This document shows positions 24,648-32,520 of a stretch of 40,068 nucleotides of DNA, one piece after another. The notes beneath the pieces are model-generated. The model ran no database searches, was not told the DNA's origin, and worked only from the letters and a program-made list of their open reading frames with translations. Each line of letters starts with the position of its first letter. Position 1 is the stretch's first letter. Source of the stretch: Lentisphaerota bacterium (lineage in GTDB: Bacteria; Verrucomicrobiota; Kiritimatiellia; RFP12; JAAYNR01); contig VGWG01000017.1 in NCBI GenBank assembly GCA_016873675.1, positions 1 to 40,068 on the forward strand, written 5' to 3'. The position numbers and the translations under genes were made by a program.

Positions 24648-25706
24648 ATGAAAGATTCGCGGGCGTCATGGATGAAGCAGGGGAAGTTCGGCGTGATGGT
24701 CCACTGGTGCGTGCCGAAGACGCCGCCGCAATACGGCAAACGCATCGAGGATATCAACCAGGCTGCGGACCGGTTCGATGTGGACCGCTTTATCAAGGAT
24801 TTCCGCCGGACTAAGGCAGATTGGCTCATCTTCACGATTGGACAAGACAAGGGGTTTGCCAGCCCGAACAGCGTCATGGATCGTCTGGCAGGTCCGGGAC
24901 ATTGCACGCGGCGCGACCTGATTTTGGAGGTTGCTAAGGAGGTAAAAAAACTCGGCCGCAGGTTTGTGGCCTACTTGCCGACGATGTCCAACCGGAAGCG
25001 TTTTCCTTTTGGTCCAGTCCGCATGTCGGAACAGGCCTACCTGCGACTGTACACGGATCTGATCGAAGAATATGCGCGGCGTTTTGGAAAGAATCTGGAT
25101 GGCTGGTGGTTTGACGGCGGCTCCGTGGATCCGGATCTGCGCGACGTACTTGTCAACCGCCTGCGTGCCGCAAGAGCTGGCAACCCGGATGCGGTCGTAA
25201 CGTTCAATGACGGGTCCATCTGTCTCGGCCTGTCCCAGCCGGCAGTTCTTGGCCAGGACTACCTTGCTGGCGAATCCGAATTTTTGTTGAAGGGCAAGAT
25301 CCGTTACGGGCGCGGGACAGATGTCCTGACGCCGATGCCAGGCGGAGTGTCTTCGCGTAAGCCTGTCATGGGTCGTGGTGTCACGGATTGCCTGGGATAT
25401 GTTCGCACCCTGCCGTTGCCGCAACCGCCAGCGACGTGCCTCTGGCACGCATTGCTGCCGATTGATTGCATGTGGGAAACGGGCATTTCGTTTAACCCCG
25501 ACTGGCAGAATCCGGCCTTTCCGTGGGTTGCCCCCAAGCCGCACAAGATGGAGAAGCCGCTTTACACCCTGGACGACCTCGAGACCGTGGTGCGGGACTT
25601 CAAGTCCGTCGGCGGCGGCGTCACGTTCAACATCGGCATCTTTCAGGAGGGCGGTCTCGGCCCGGACACGGTGGATCAACTGGCCAAACTGGCGCGGCGT
25701 ATCTAG
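24648..25706 (+). CDS. GH29-like alpha-L-fucosidase (paralogue 1)
   Basis: This protein has 352 residues with no signal peptide. The N-terminus MKDSRASWMKQGKFGVMVHW matches the start of the GH29 (beta/alpha)8 barrel. RFDVDRFIKDFRRTKADWLIFT follows, and LDGWWFDGGS (near residues 148-157) holds the Asp that serves as nucleophile in GH29. The C-terminus VGGGVTFNIGIFQEGGLG is typical. It lacks the usual C-terminal beta domain. A near-relative lies at 29219-30274 on the other strand, and many stretches are identical. It ends overlapping the stop of the GH2 gene (TCTAGA palindrome). GGAAGAG precedes the start. Fucosidase activity is probable but not proven; another 6-deoxyhexosidase is possible. 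Confidence 0.75.
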   Translation: MKDSRASWMKQGKFGVMVHWCVPKTPPQYGKRIEDINQAADRFDVDRFIKDFRRTKADWLIFTIGQDKGFASPNSVMDRLAGPGHCTRRDLILEVAKEVKKLGRRFVAYLPTMSNRKRFPFGPVRMSEQAYLRLYTDLIEEYARRFGKNLDGWWFDGGSVDPDLRDVLVNRLRAARAGNPDAVVTFNDGSICLGLSQPAVLGQDYLAGESEFLLKGKIRYGRGTDVLTPMPGGVSSRKPVMGRGVTDCLGYVRTLPLPQPPATCLWHALLPIDCMWETGISFNPDWQNPAFPWVAPKPHKMEKPLYTLDDLETVVRDFKSVGGGVTFNIGIFQEGGLGPDTVDQLAKLARRI

Positions 25707-28066
25707 AAACCAGTTGTCCTGAGTGCAAGGGTGGTGGTGCCCGTGCGCAAACCCTTCGCCTCCGCCTGCAGTTTGAGTTTTCTGGTTTTTCTGCCAGCCT
25801 GCACGATGATCTGGGCCAGACCGTTGAACACGCTGCGCTTCCATGGATCCCCATCCGAGCCCTTGTCCGGCTCGTGGCAGGAAGGGTCGCCATTGCCCAC
25901 GCCGATGATTTTGCCGGGACCGGAAAGTGTAAAGCGCACCTCGTTGTCGGCCACGGGCACAAGTCTTCCTTGTCTGTCGAGAACGGCAACCGTGATGATT
26001 GACACGTCCATTCCGTCCGCCGCAATGACGGCCCGGTCAGGCGTCAGTTGAATGGCTGCTGGCGCGCCGGTGGTCTCCACGCGTTTCTCCGCGATCAGCT
26101 TGCGCCGTTTGTACCCCTTGGCCTGCAAGGCACCGGGGGCATACGGAACCATCCAGGAGAGATAGCCAAGCTGCGGCATGGCCTTCCGGCCCAGACTCCG
26201 GTCGTTCAAGAACAGCTCGACCTCGTCACAGTTGCTATAGCACCAGACGTCAATCTCCTGCCCCTCCCTGCCCGGCCAGTTCCAGTGCGGCAGGAAATGG
26301 AGCACGGTCCTGGACGTCCACCAGGATTGAAAGTAGTAGAAACTGTCCTTGGGAAAACCGCAGGTGTCGAGAATCCCGAAATTTGAACTGACGCACGGCC
26401 ACTTGTCATGTGGCGCCGGTTCACCCCGGTAGTCGAATCCGGTCCAGGCAAAGGTGCCAGCCAGGAATGGACGATTCTCGAAGAAAGGGACCCATTCACG
26501 GGACGACTTACCCCATTGCGAGGGGAATTCCAGGTCGTAAGCCGTCACATATCCTTTGGCCGCATCCTTCTCGTAGATCCCTCGTGTGGTCAGTACACTG
26601 CCTTCCTCGCTGCCCACGATCGGCAGCGTTGGATTGTCGGCGTGCAGCTTGTCCATGTCGCCCAGGAAAATGTAGTTTACGCCCATCACGTCCACCACGC
26701 CGAAGTACCCCTTCTCCCCCCACGCTCCGGCAGTGACCGGACGAGTCGGGTCCAGGCGCTTGACCAGCCGTTTCATGGGTGCGGCCACGCGGTTCCCCAT
26801 CTCCGTCCACTGAATCGGCTCCTCGTTGAGGATGGACCAAAGAATGACACTGGGGTGGTTTCGGTCGCGGCGGACCAGACACTCCAACTGGCCAAGGATC
26901 TCGCGGCTGCTCCCCATCATGCGATGCTCATCCATGATCAGCATCCCCAACCGGTCGCAGGCGTCCAGGAGTTCCGGGGTTGGTGGATTGTGCGACGTGC
27001 GAATGGCGTTGCACCCCATCTCCTTGAGTCGTTCGACGCGGAAGGACTGGATCCGATCCGGCAGGGCCACCCCTACCCCGGCGTGGTCTTGGTGGTTGCA
27101 GGTGCCGCGGATCTTCACGGGCTTGTTGTTGAGGAAGAACCCTTTGTCCGGATCGAAGCGAATGGAACGGATGCCGAACGGCGTATCCAGACGGTCCACC
27201 TCGCGCCCGTTCTGCAGAATGGTCGTCCGCCAGGTGTAGAGATTGGGCGATTCCAACGACCAGAGCGCGGGGTTCTTGAGCGTTATTTTAAGCGTCACGT
27301 TCCGCTGTCCCCATGGCGGCAGCGCAATCCCCCGCTTCAGGCATTTCTGAACCACGTTGCCTTCCGCATCGATTACTTCGCCCCGGATCTCTACGGTGGC
27401 GGCCTGTTCGCCCTCATTGACCACCGCGACATCCGTGCGGATGGCGGCCTGGGCGCGACCCGGGCGCGTCTGGACGAAGGCCCCCCAATGCCCAACGTGC
27501 ACGGGCGCTGTTTTGGTCAGCCACACATGGCGGTAGATGCCGGCACCTTCATAAAACCACCCCTCGAAGTGTGTGGCGTCCACCCGCACGACTAGAACAT
27601 TCTTCTCGCCGAACAAAGTGTAATCCGTGCAATCGTACTGGAAACTGCTGTAGCCACTCTCGTTCCTTCCCAGATAATGACCGTTCAGCCAGGCGGAACA
27701 ATCCCGGAATACACCGTCGAACTCCAAGGTGATACGGCGGCTGGCGTCGGATGCCGGAATTTCAATAGTTTTCCGGTATCAGCCGATCGTGGTCGCGGGG
27801 GAACCGCGGCCTACCGGCTTGAAGCCGTGATGAAAAATGGCCGACTCGTCGAACGGCAGTTCCACGGCCCAGTCGTGCGGCAGATCGAGCAAACGCCACG
27901 CGGTGTCGTCGAACTTTGGGCTGAGCACGCCGTTGGAGTTGCCGGTCTTGCTGAAAATCTGGTGATCACTGCCGAAGGCGAAGTCCAATGTCGGGTCGGC
28001 CGCGTGCCCGAAAGCAAAGCGCCAGCCTTCATCCAGCGACAGCCGTTGCCTGTAATCTTGTGACAT
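25703..28066 (-). pseudogene. GH2-family glycoside hydrolase (beta-galactosidase type), interrupted by one in-frame TGA
   Basis: The unit encodes 787 codons from the ATG at 28066 (AGGAG six bases upstream; an ATG at 28084 overlaps the previous stop). The domains are those of GH2: N-terminal sandwich (LDLPHDWAVELPF, then LEFDGVFRDCSAWLNG, YEGAGIYRHVW), immunoglobulin-like part, TIM barrel with NAIRTSHNPPTPELLD, the acid/base SILNEEP and the nucleophile region VGSEEG, and C-terminal beta domains. Codon 96 (27781-27779) is TGA within TTIG-stop-YRKTIEIP, where the family has Trp (GWYRK). The frame is unbroken on both sides, so a single substitution TGG to TGA explains it. If not read through, only about 95 residues are made, and an internal TTG near 27727 might start the rest. 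Confidence 0.85.
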
Positions 28067-28080
28067 CGTCTCTCCTGCTT

Positions 28081-29193
28081 TCATGTCTTCATTCCGAACA
28101 TCCGTTCCTTTAGATCCAGATAGTAAAGGTAATCGTTCTCATTCACATCCGGCGGACAGCGGTGATCGCAGAACGGGATGTAGCCGCCGCGCGCCACCAG
28201 CGGCGCGACGGATTCCAGATACGCCTTGATCGCCTCGCGCCCCTTGATCAGCGCCATCTTGTCGATGCCTCCCATGATGCGCAGATCCTTGCCGTACTCG
28301 TCCAACAAGATCTTCGGGTGCACGCAACTGTTGACTTCGTAGGGGAACAGGCAGTTGATGCCGGCTTCCAGAAACCCGGGCAGAAGCGGCCGCACATCGC
28401 CGTCACAGTCGGTGTACCAAATGTCGATGCCGACGGCCTTGAGTTTCTTGCCGATCCGCTTGTAGCGCGGGACTACGATCTGGGTGAAGAAGTCGAGCGA
28501 GACGATCGGCCCGTTCTTGAAGCAGATGTCTTCCCAGCCGGTCGCGAAATCAAATTCCACGTGCGGCAGAAGCTGGTCCAGCATGTCTTCCACTAGGACG
28601 CAGGACGTCTCGACCATGTCGGGATAGTCGTAGCAGGCGTACGCGAGCCCTTCGAAGGTGAGCATGTTCCGGATGGTTCCGATCATGGATCCGCACGGGA
28701 TGCCCTGCGGCCTGTCCCGTTCGGCGGGATGCCGTTGTTTCTCGACTTCGACGTTCAACGTGCGGGCCGGATCGTCGCGACGGAGGCGCTCTTCCTTGCA
28801 CCTTTTCCAGTCGTCCGGCGTGACGATGCTGGCCTTGATGTAGTGAGGGATGGTGCCATGCCCATCCTTCGGGACCTCGGCCAGCAGGCCGTCGCCGTTC
28901 ATGAGCGTCCGGGTGGTCTCGGTTTCCGAGACCACCGTTTGCGGGAAAGATGGATTCATCCACGTGTTTGGCCAAACCGAATCAAGCGAGTCGAAGGCAA
29001 ACATCTCATTGGCTTGTCACTCGTGCTTGATCCCGTTCTTCTTGAAGATGGACCAAGCTTCGTAGTTCTCTTCCCAGTAGCCGAACTCCATGTTAAAGGA
29101 TCGGTCCACCGACTGATAATGCATCTGCCGGTTGAACCGTTCCCTCCCGGTCATGGTTCCCTTCCAGGGTTTGCGATACGGTGTGATGGCCAT
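28081..29193 (-). pseudogene. URO-D-family protein (uroporphyrinogen decarboxylase like), interrupted by one in-frame TGA
   Basis: The unit encodes 370 codons from the ATG at 29193 (AAGGAAG upstream). The protein belongs to the uroporphyrinogen decarboxylase/methyltransferase superfamily often found in sugar-utilisation clusters of this phylum group, not the haem enzyme itself. Landmarks are TGRERFNRQMHYQSVDR near the start, EVPKDGHGTIPHYIKASIVTPDDWKRC, VEFDFATGWEDICFKNGPIVS, GIDIWYTDCDGDVR and IPFCDHRCPPDV. Codon 59 (29019-29017) is TGA in KNGIKHE-stop-QANEMFAFD, with the frame intact on both sides; Trp is the simplest lost residue. The gene's own natural stop is also TGA. It sits between the second GH29 and GH2 genes. 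The function is unknown. Confidence 0.8.
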
Positions 29194-29218
29194 AATGATG
29201 CTTCCTTGCTTTCGAGAC

Positions 29219-30274
29219 CTATTTTCCGCTTTTGACCGCACTCTGGACAGCCTGCTTGTCCAGACGTTCCGCCAGTTCCGCAAGTTGATCCACCGTCTTC
29301 GGGCCCACCACGCCTTCCTGGAAGATCCCGACATTGAACGTCACGCCACCGCCCACGGCTTTGAATTCCCGCACGAGTTTTTCGAGATCATTCACCGTGT
29401 AAAGCGGGTCCTCCATCTGGTGCGGTTTCGGCGGGACACAGGGAAACGGCGCATTCATCCAATCCGGGTAGTTACCGCCATGCCCCCACATGCAGTCAAT
29501 GGGAACCAGGGCATGCCACAGGCAGGCGCGCGGGGGTTGCAGCTTGTGCGTCGCCGGTGTCAGCAGCCTCTTCTTGCGCCCGTACCGAACCCTGCCATTG
29601 ATCAGGAACTCGACTTCTCCGGACAGGTAGTCCTGCCCGCGAACCACAGGGGCGCTGAGGCCGCAACAGAATGAACCGTCGTTGAACGCGACGGCCGCAT
29701 CCGGATTGCCCGCCCGCGCGGCGTTCATGTAGAGCTTGGTGTTGATCTTGGAGCTGTGGAAGACCGGCCAGGTATAGGCGCCGTCAAACCACCACCCGTC
29801 CAGCCGTTTCCCGAGCCGCCGGGAGTACTCCGCGAAGAACGCCGTATAGCGGCGCTGGAAATCCTCCTGACCGGTGCCGTCCGTCGTCGTCCAGGCGAAC
29901 GCCTGGCGTACGGCTTCCGATTGCCCCTTCACTTCGCAGGGGAGATAGGCAATAAATCGCGCGCCTGTTTTTTTGACACCGTCGGCCATTTCGAGCACCA
30001 GATCGCGACGCGAACAACGCCCGGGACCGGCCAGATGGTCGAGCACGCTGTTGGGACTGGAGTAGTAGCCGCTGTTCTGGCCGATCGTAAAGATCAGCCA
30101 GTCCGCCCCGCTGCGCCGGAATTCCGCCAGAAAACGATCCACGTCGAAACGGTCAACGGCCTGGTTGATATCCTTCAGGTGCCGCCCGTACTGGGGCGGG
30201 GGCCCCGGCGGAATCCAATGCACCATCACGCCGAACTTTCCGTGCCCCATCCATGCTGCCCGCGAGTTCTTCAT
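29219..30274 (-). CDS. GH29-like alpha-L-fucosidase (paralogue 2)
   Basis: This protein has 351 residues from the ATG at 30274, with AAAGGGG upstream; that start matches paralogue 1 (MKNSRAAW against MKDSRASW). The same GH29 landmarks occur: GKFGVMVHWIPPGPPPQYG, RFDVDRFLAEF, ADWLIFTIGQ and the nucleophile region LDGWWFDGAY. AFNDGSFCCGLSAPVVRGQDYLSGE and VGGGVTFNVGIFQEGVVG follow. The middle differs: paralogue 2 has an insertion before the nucleophile strand (SEAVRQAFAWTTTDGTG). It has no signal peptide. It lies in the minus-strand run, 25 bases before the URO-D gene. It is probably cytoplasmic and acts on imported fucosylated oligosaccharides; specificity is inferred. Confidence 0.75.
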   Translation of the reverse strand: MKNSRAAWMGHGKFGVMVHWIPPGPPPQYGRHLKDINQAVDRFDVDRFLAEFRRSGADWLIFTIGQNSGYYSSPNSVLDHLAGPGRCSRRDLVLEMADGVKKTGARFIAYLPCEVKGQSEAVRQAFAWTTTDGTGQEDFQRRYTAFFAEYSRRLGKRLDGWWFDGAYTWPVFHSSKINTKLYMNAARAGNPDAAVAFNDGSFCCGLSAPVVRGQDYLSGEVEFLINGRVRYGRKKRLLTPATHKLQPPRACLWHALVPIDCMWGHGGNYPDWMNAPFPCVPPKPHQMEDPLYTVNDLEKLVREFKAVGGGVTFNVGIFQEGVVGPKTVDQLAELAERLDKQAVQSAVKSGK

Positions 30275-30297
30275 TGTGCCCCTTTCTGACAATCATG

Positions 30298-31053
30298 CTA
30301 GCTTTGGTCTATTCTGAACAACAAGCCATCGGCTGCGGCAGCTGGCCGGCCGCAAACGTGCAGCGCGGCCTTGGCCGCGTCCCACGTCCAAGTGCCAGGC
30401 GAAGCGTCACCGTCAGCGCGCGTCAGCGCCTCCGTGCCCAACAACACCCGCTTGAACGGTACGGCCACACCACGCACCTGCAGATCCCACGTTCGCTGTG
30501 CTGGCACGCCACGATACGTGCCGGTCGTCGGGCCGTAGATGAAGAACTGGTCGTGGATCTCGTTGTTGCGATGCTCCGAGGTCTCGGGCGACGGCGCCAG
30601 ATAGGTGTCGCAGTAGCGGCCGGTCTCCGGATTGTAGAACCAGTGCCCGTTGCGGTCGTTCAGGTTCTCCTCGCCGAACGCGCTGGCGGAGTCGAAGAGT
30701 GTGTACCCATCCTTGAACATGCCGTACACCGGCCCGCCCGAGGGACAGATCCGCCGGCTGCCGTCGGCCGTCCAGACCGTGAAGCGGAAGTCGAACTTGG
30801 CGATTCGGATGCGCAGGGCTGCGGTGGTGACGACGACTTCCCCGTCATTCTCGGTGCGGGTGAACGGCACAGGCGCCCAGTTCGTGTGCTTCCCCACGGC
30901 AAAGGGGATCTCATAGGCGGGCGGGAAGGGGTCGTTCCCCTGCAGGCGCGACAGGCGGATGCGGAAGGCGCGCGCCGTGAACAAATCCAGACGCAGGCGC
31001 GCCACCACCGGCACGTGGGTGCAATACGAATTCAAATCCAAGGCTGTGTTCAT
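30298..31053 (-). CDS. GH31-like N-terminal and C-terminal beta-domain protein without catalytic barrel
   Basis: This protein has 251 residues from the ATG at 31053; an in-frame start 36 bases upstream is possible. The first 130 residues look like the N-terminal beta-sandwich of GH31 alpha-glycosidases: LFTARAFRIRLSRLQG, then GEVVVTTAALRIRIAKFDFRFTVW and DGSRRICPSGG. A QFFIYG segment, which in GH31 leads into the (beta/alpha)8 barrel, is followed directly by a short beta domain (RVLLGTEALTR to ADGLLFRIDQ) like the C-terminal part of GH31. No barrel and no catalytic Asp motifs are seen. It may be a barrel-deleted remnant or a stand-alone sugar-binding protein. Weak ribosome-binding site. The assignment is tentative. 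Confidence 0.5.
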   Translation of the reverse strand: MNTALDLNSYCTHVPVVARLRLDLFTARAFRIRLSRLQGNDPFPPAYEIPFAVGKHTNWAPVPFTRTENDGEVVVTTAALRIRIAKFDFRFTVWTADGSRRICPSGGPVYGMFKDGYTLFDSASAFGEENLNDRNGHWFYNPETGRYCDTYLAPSPETSEHRNNEIHDQFFIYGPTTGTYRGVPAQRTWDLQVRGVAVPFKRVLLGTEALTRADGDASPGTWTWDAAKAALHVCGRPAAAADGLLFRIDQS

Positions 31054-31135
31054 CCCACGTTCATGGTTGTTTTTCGACTCAGGACCCAAGACTCAGGGTA
31101 GTGGGTCCGAAGTCCTGCAGCCTGCGTCCACTCTC

Positions 31136-32419
31136 TTAAGCCCGTTTCATCAGCCGCCGCAACCGCGCCTGGCATTCGCACATGGAGCGGCCCGAGTGAT
31201 AGGAGACCTTCCAGTCGTTGCCGATGTTCGCGTCGAGCGGTTTGCCCTGGCGGTCGAGCAGCGTGCGCCACTCACCCACCCCGACAATGATCATGTGCGT
31301 GCTGATGAAGTCCCACAGGCACTCGAAGGCATCGAGGCAGCGCGGATCATGGAAGGCCTCATAGGCATCGAGGAAGCCGACGAGCGCTTCCGCGTGCTGC
31401 CAGAACTCCTTCTCCAGCACCAGGGCACCGCCTTTGCGCAGGCCGTCGCGGTAGATGCCGCCGAACGTCCAGTCCACGCCGTACTTCAAGGCATTGTCCA
31501 CCAGCTTGCGGAGCAGCGGCTCATACGGCTTCGGGTCGGCATCGGCGATCGCGAGCGCGCGGTGCATCAACCAGACGAGTTCCAGATTGTGACCGTAAGA
31601 CGTTGTCTCGGTCGGCTGCGCCGGCCGCTCCCCGAACCGCTCGGCGTTCCACGTGCGCTTGACGGCGATGGCCGGGATCGGGTTCCAGGCCAGGTCGAAC
31701 TGGTTCAACCCGCAGCCGCGCCGGGTATCGATCATGTGCGCGCAGATCAGGTCTACGACCTCCATCAGCTTGCGCCGGTGGAGGGGGGCGCGGGACGCCT
31801 CGTAGAGCGTGGTAAAGGACTCCATCAGGTGCATATGCGTATCCAGCCCCTTGCGGTCGCCGCCCGAGAAACCAGGCTCCTCGGGCAACCAATCGCGGCA
31901 GAGGTTCTCGTAGTAGCCGCCGTACCGCGTGTCGGCGGCGAACTTCTGCAGGAGGTCGAACGTGCGGGAGGCAGTCTCCACGCCGCGCTTGTCGCCGGTC
32001 CCCAGCGTGTATTCGGCCATGGCGTAGATCGCGAAGCTTTCGCCGTAGACGATCTTGCCTGTGTCGCTGCGGTTGCCGTTGGGCTTCGTCTTCCAGTACC
32101 AGCCGCCATGCTTCGGGTCCCAGAAATGCGTGAGCAGAAATTCCGCGCCGCCGCGCGCCAGCGCCGCGCTCCCCTTGACCTTGGGCTGCTGCCGGCACAG
32201 GTTCGAGAACCACCAGACCAGCCGCGCCTGGGTGTTGACGTACTTCTCCTTGAGCGGCGTGGCGTTGCCCTGCTCATCGAAGCGGACCCGATACCCGCCG
32301 TGCTTCGCGTCGCGGGCGCGGGCATGCCAGAACGGAATGAGGCCGGTGGTCAGGTGCTTCGTGATCTCGGCTTCGAGGCGTTGCAGACGCTGGGTTGTCT
32401 TCTTGGATGTTTTGTTCAT
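31136..32419 (-). CDS. AGE-family (N-acylglucosamine 2-epimerase / cellobiose 2-epimerase type) protein
   Basis: This protein has 427 residues forming an (alpha/alpha)6 barrel. The N-terminal half has LIPFWHARARDAKHGGYRVRFD and WDPKHGGWYWKTKPNG; the middle has KGLDTHMHLMESFTTLYEAS and TTSYGHNLELVWLMHRA; the C-terminus has KEFWQHAEALVGFLDAYE. The His residues in HMHLMES, SYGHN and WQHAE are those used by cellobiose 2-epimerase and acylglucosamine epimerase for proton transfer at C2. It is cytoplasmic. The pattern of GYR and GWYW near the N-terminus favours a disaccharide or mannose-type epimerase rather than an amino-sugar one, by inference only. AAAGGAG lies just upstream. It sits in the run of glycosidases and is consistent with sugar epimerisation after import. 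Confidence 0.88.
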   Translation of the reverse strand: MNKTSKKTTQRLQRLEAEITKHLTTGLIPFWHARARDAKHGGYRVRFDEQGNATPLKEKYVNTQARLVWWFSNLCRQQPKVKGSAALARGGAEFLLTHFWDPKHGGWYWKTKPNGNRSDTGKIVYGESFAIYAMAEYTLGTGDKRGVETASRTFDLLQKFAADTRYGGYYENLCRDWLPEEPGFSGGDRKGLDTHMHLMESFTTLYEASRAPLHRRKLMEVVDLICAHMIDTRRGCGLNQFDLAWNPIPAIAVKRTWNAERFGERPAQPTETTSYGHNLELVWLMHRALAIADADPKPYEPLLRKLVDNALKYGVDWTFGGIYRDGLRKGGALVLEKEFWQHAEALVGFLDAYEAFHDPRCLDAFECLWDFISTHMIIVGVGEWRTLLDRQGKPLDANIGNDWKVSYHSGRSMCECQARLRRLMKRA

Positions 32420-32487
32420 CGTGTTCTCCTTTTATTCCTTACAAAGCCGGGTGCGGTCGTTAGCTGTCGGGAACTGCCGATTGCAAC

Positions 32488-32516
32488 CGGTAGCTTGCGA
32501 CACTTTTTCGCTACCG
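32488..32516. other. Stem-loop in intergenic spacer, possible dispersed repeat
   Basis: CGGTAGC (32488-32494) and GCTACCG (32510-32516) form a 7-bp stem with a 15-base loop, immediately after the stop of the GH42-like gene. T residues on the plus strand lie in the loop, so it is not a clean terminator. The spacer text looks like a repeat of the phylum, but only one copy is in the window. Confidence 0.35.
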
Positions 32517-32520
32517 CGCC

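Noticed and set aside
27700-27800. A frameshift in the GH2 gene
   Set aside because: The N-terminal and C-terminal parts lie in the same frame, with distance from stop to next part a multiple of three; a single TGA accounts for the break.
27779-29019. A genome-wide reassignment of UGA to Trp
   Set aside because: TGA serves as the terminal stop of many intact genes in the window, several with overlapping downstream starts that fit normal termination.
28081-29193. Selenocysteine insertion at the TGA codons
   Set aside because: The residue in GH2 is Trp in homologues, neither family uses Sec, and I see no convincing stem-loop just downstream of either codon.
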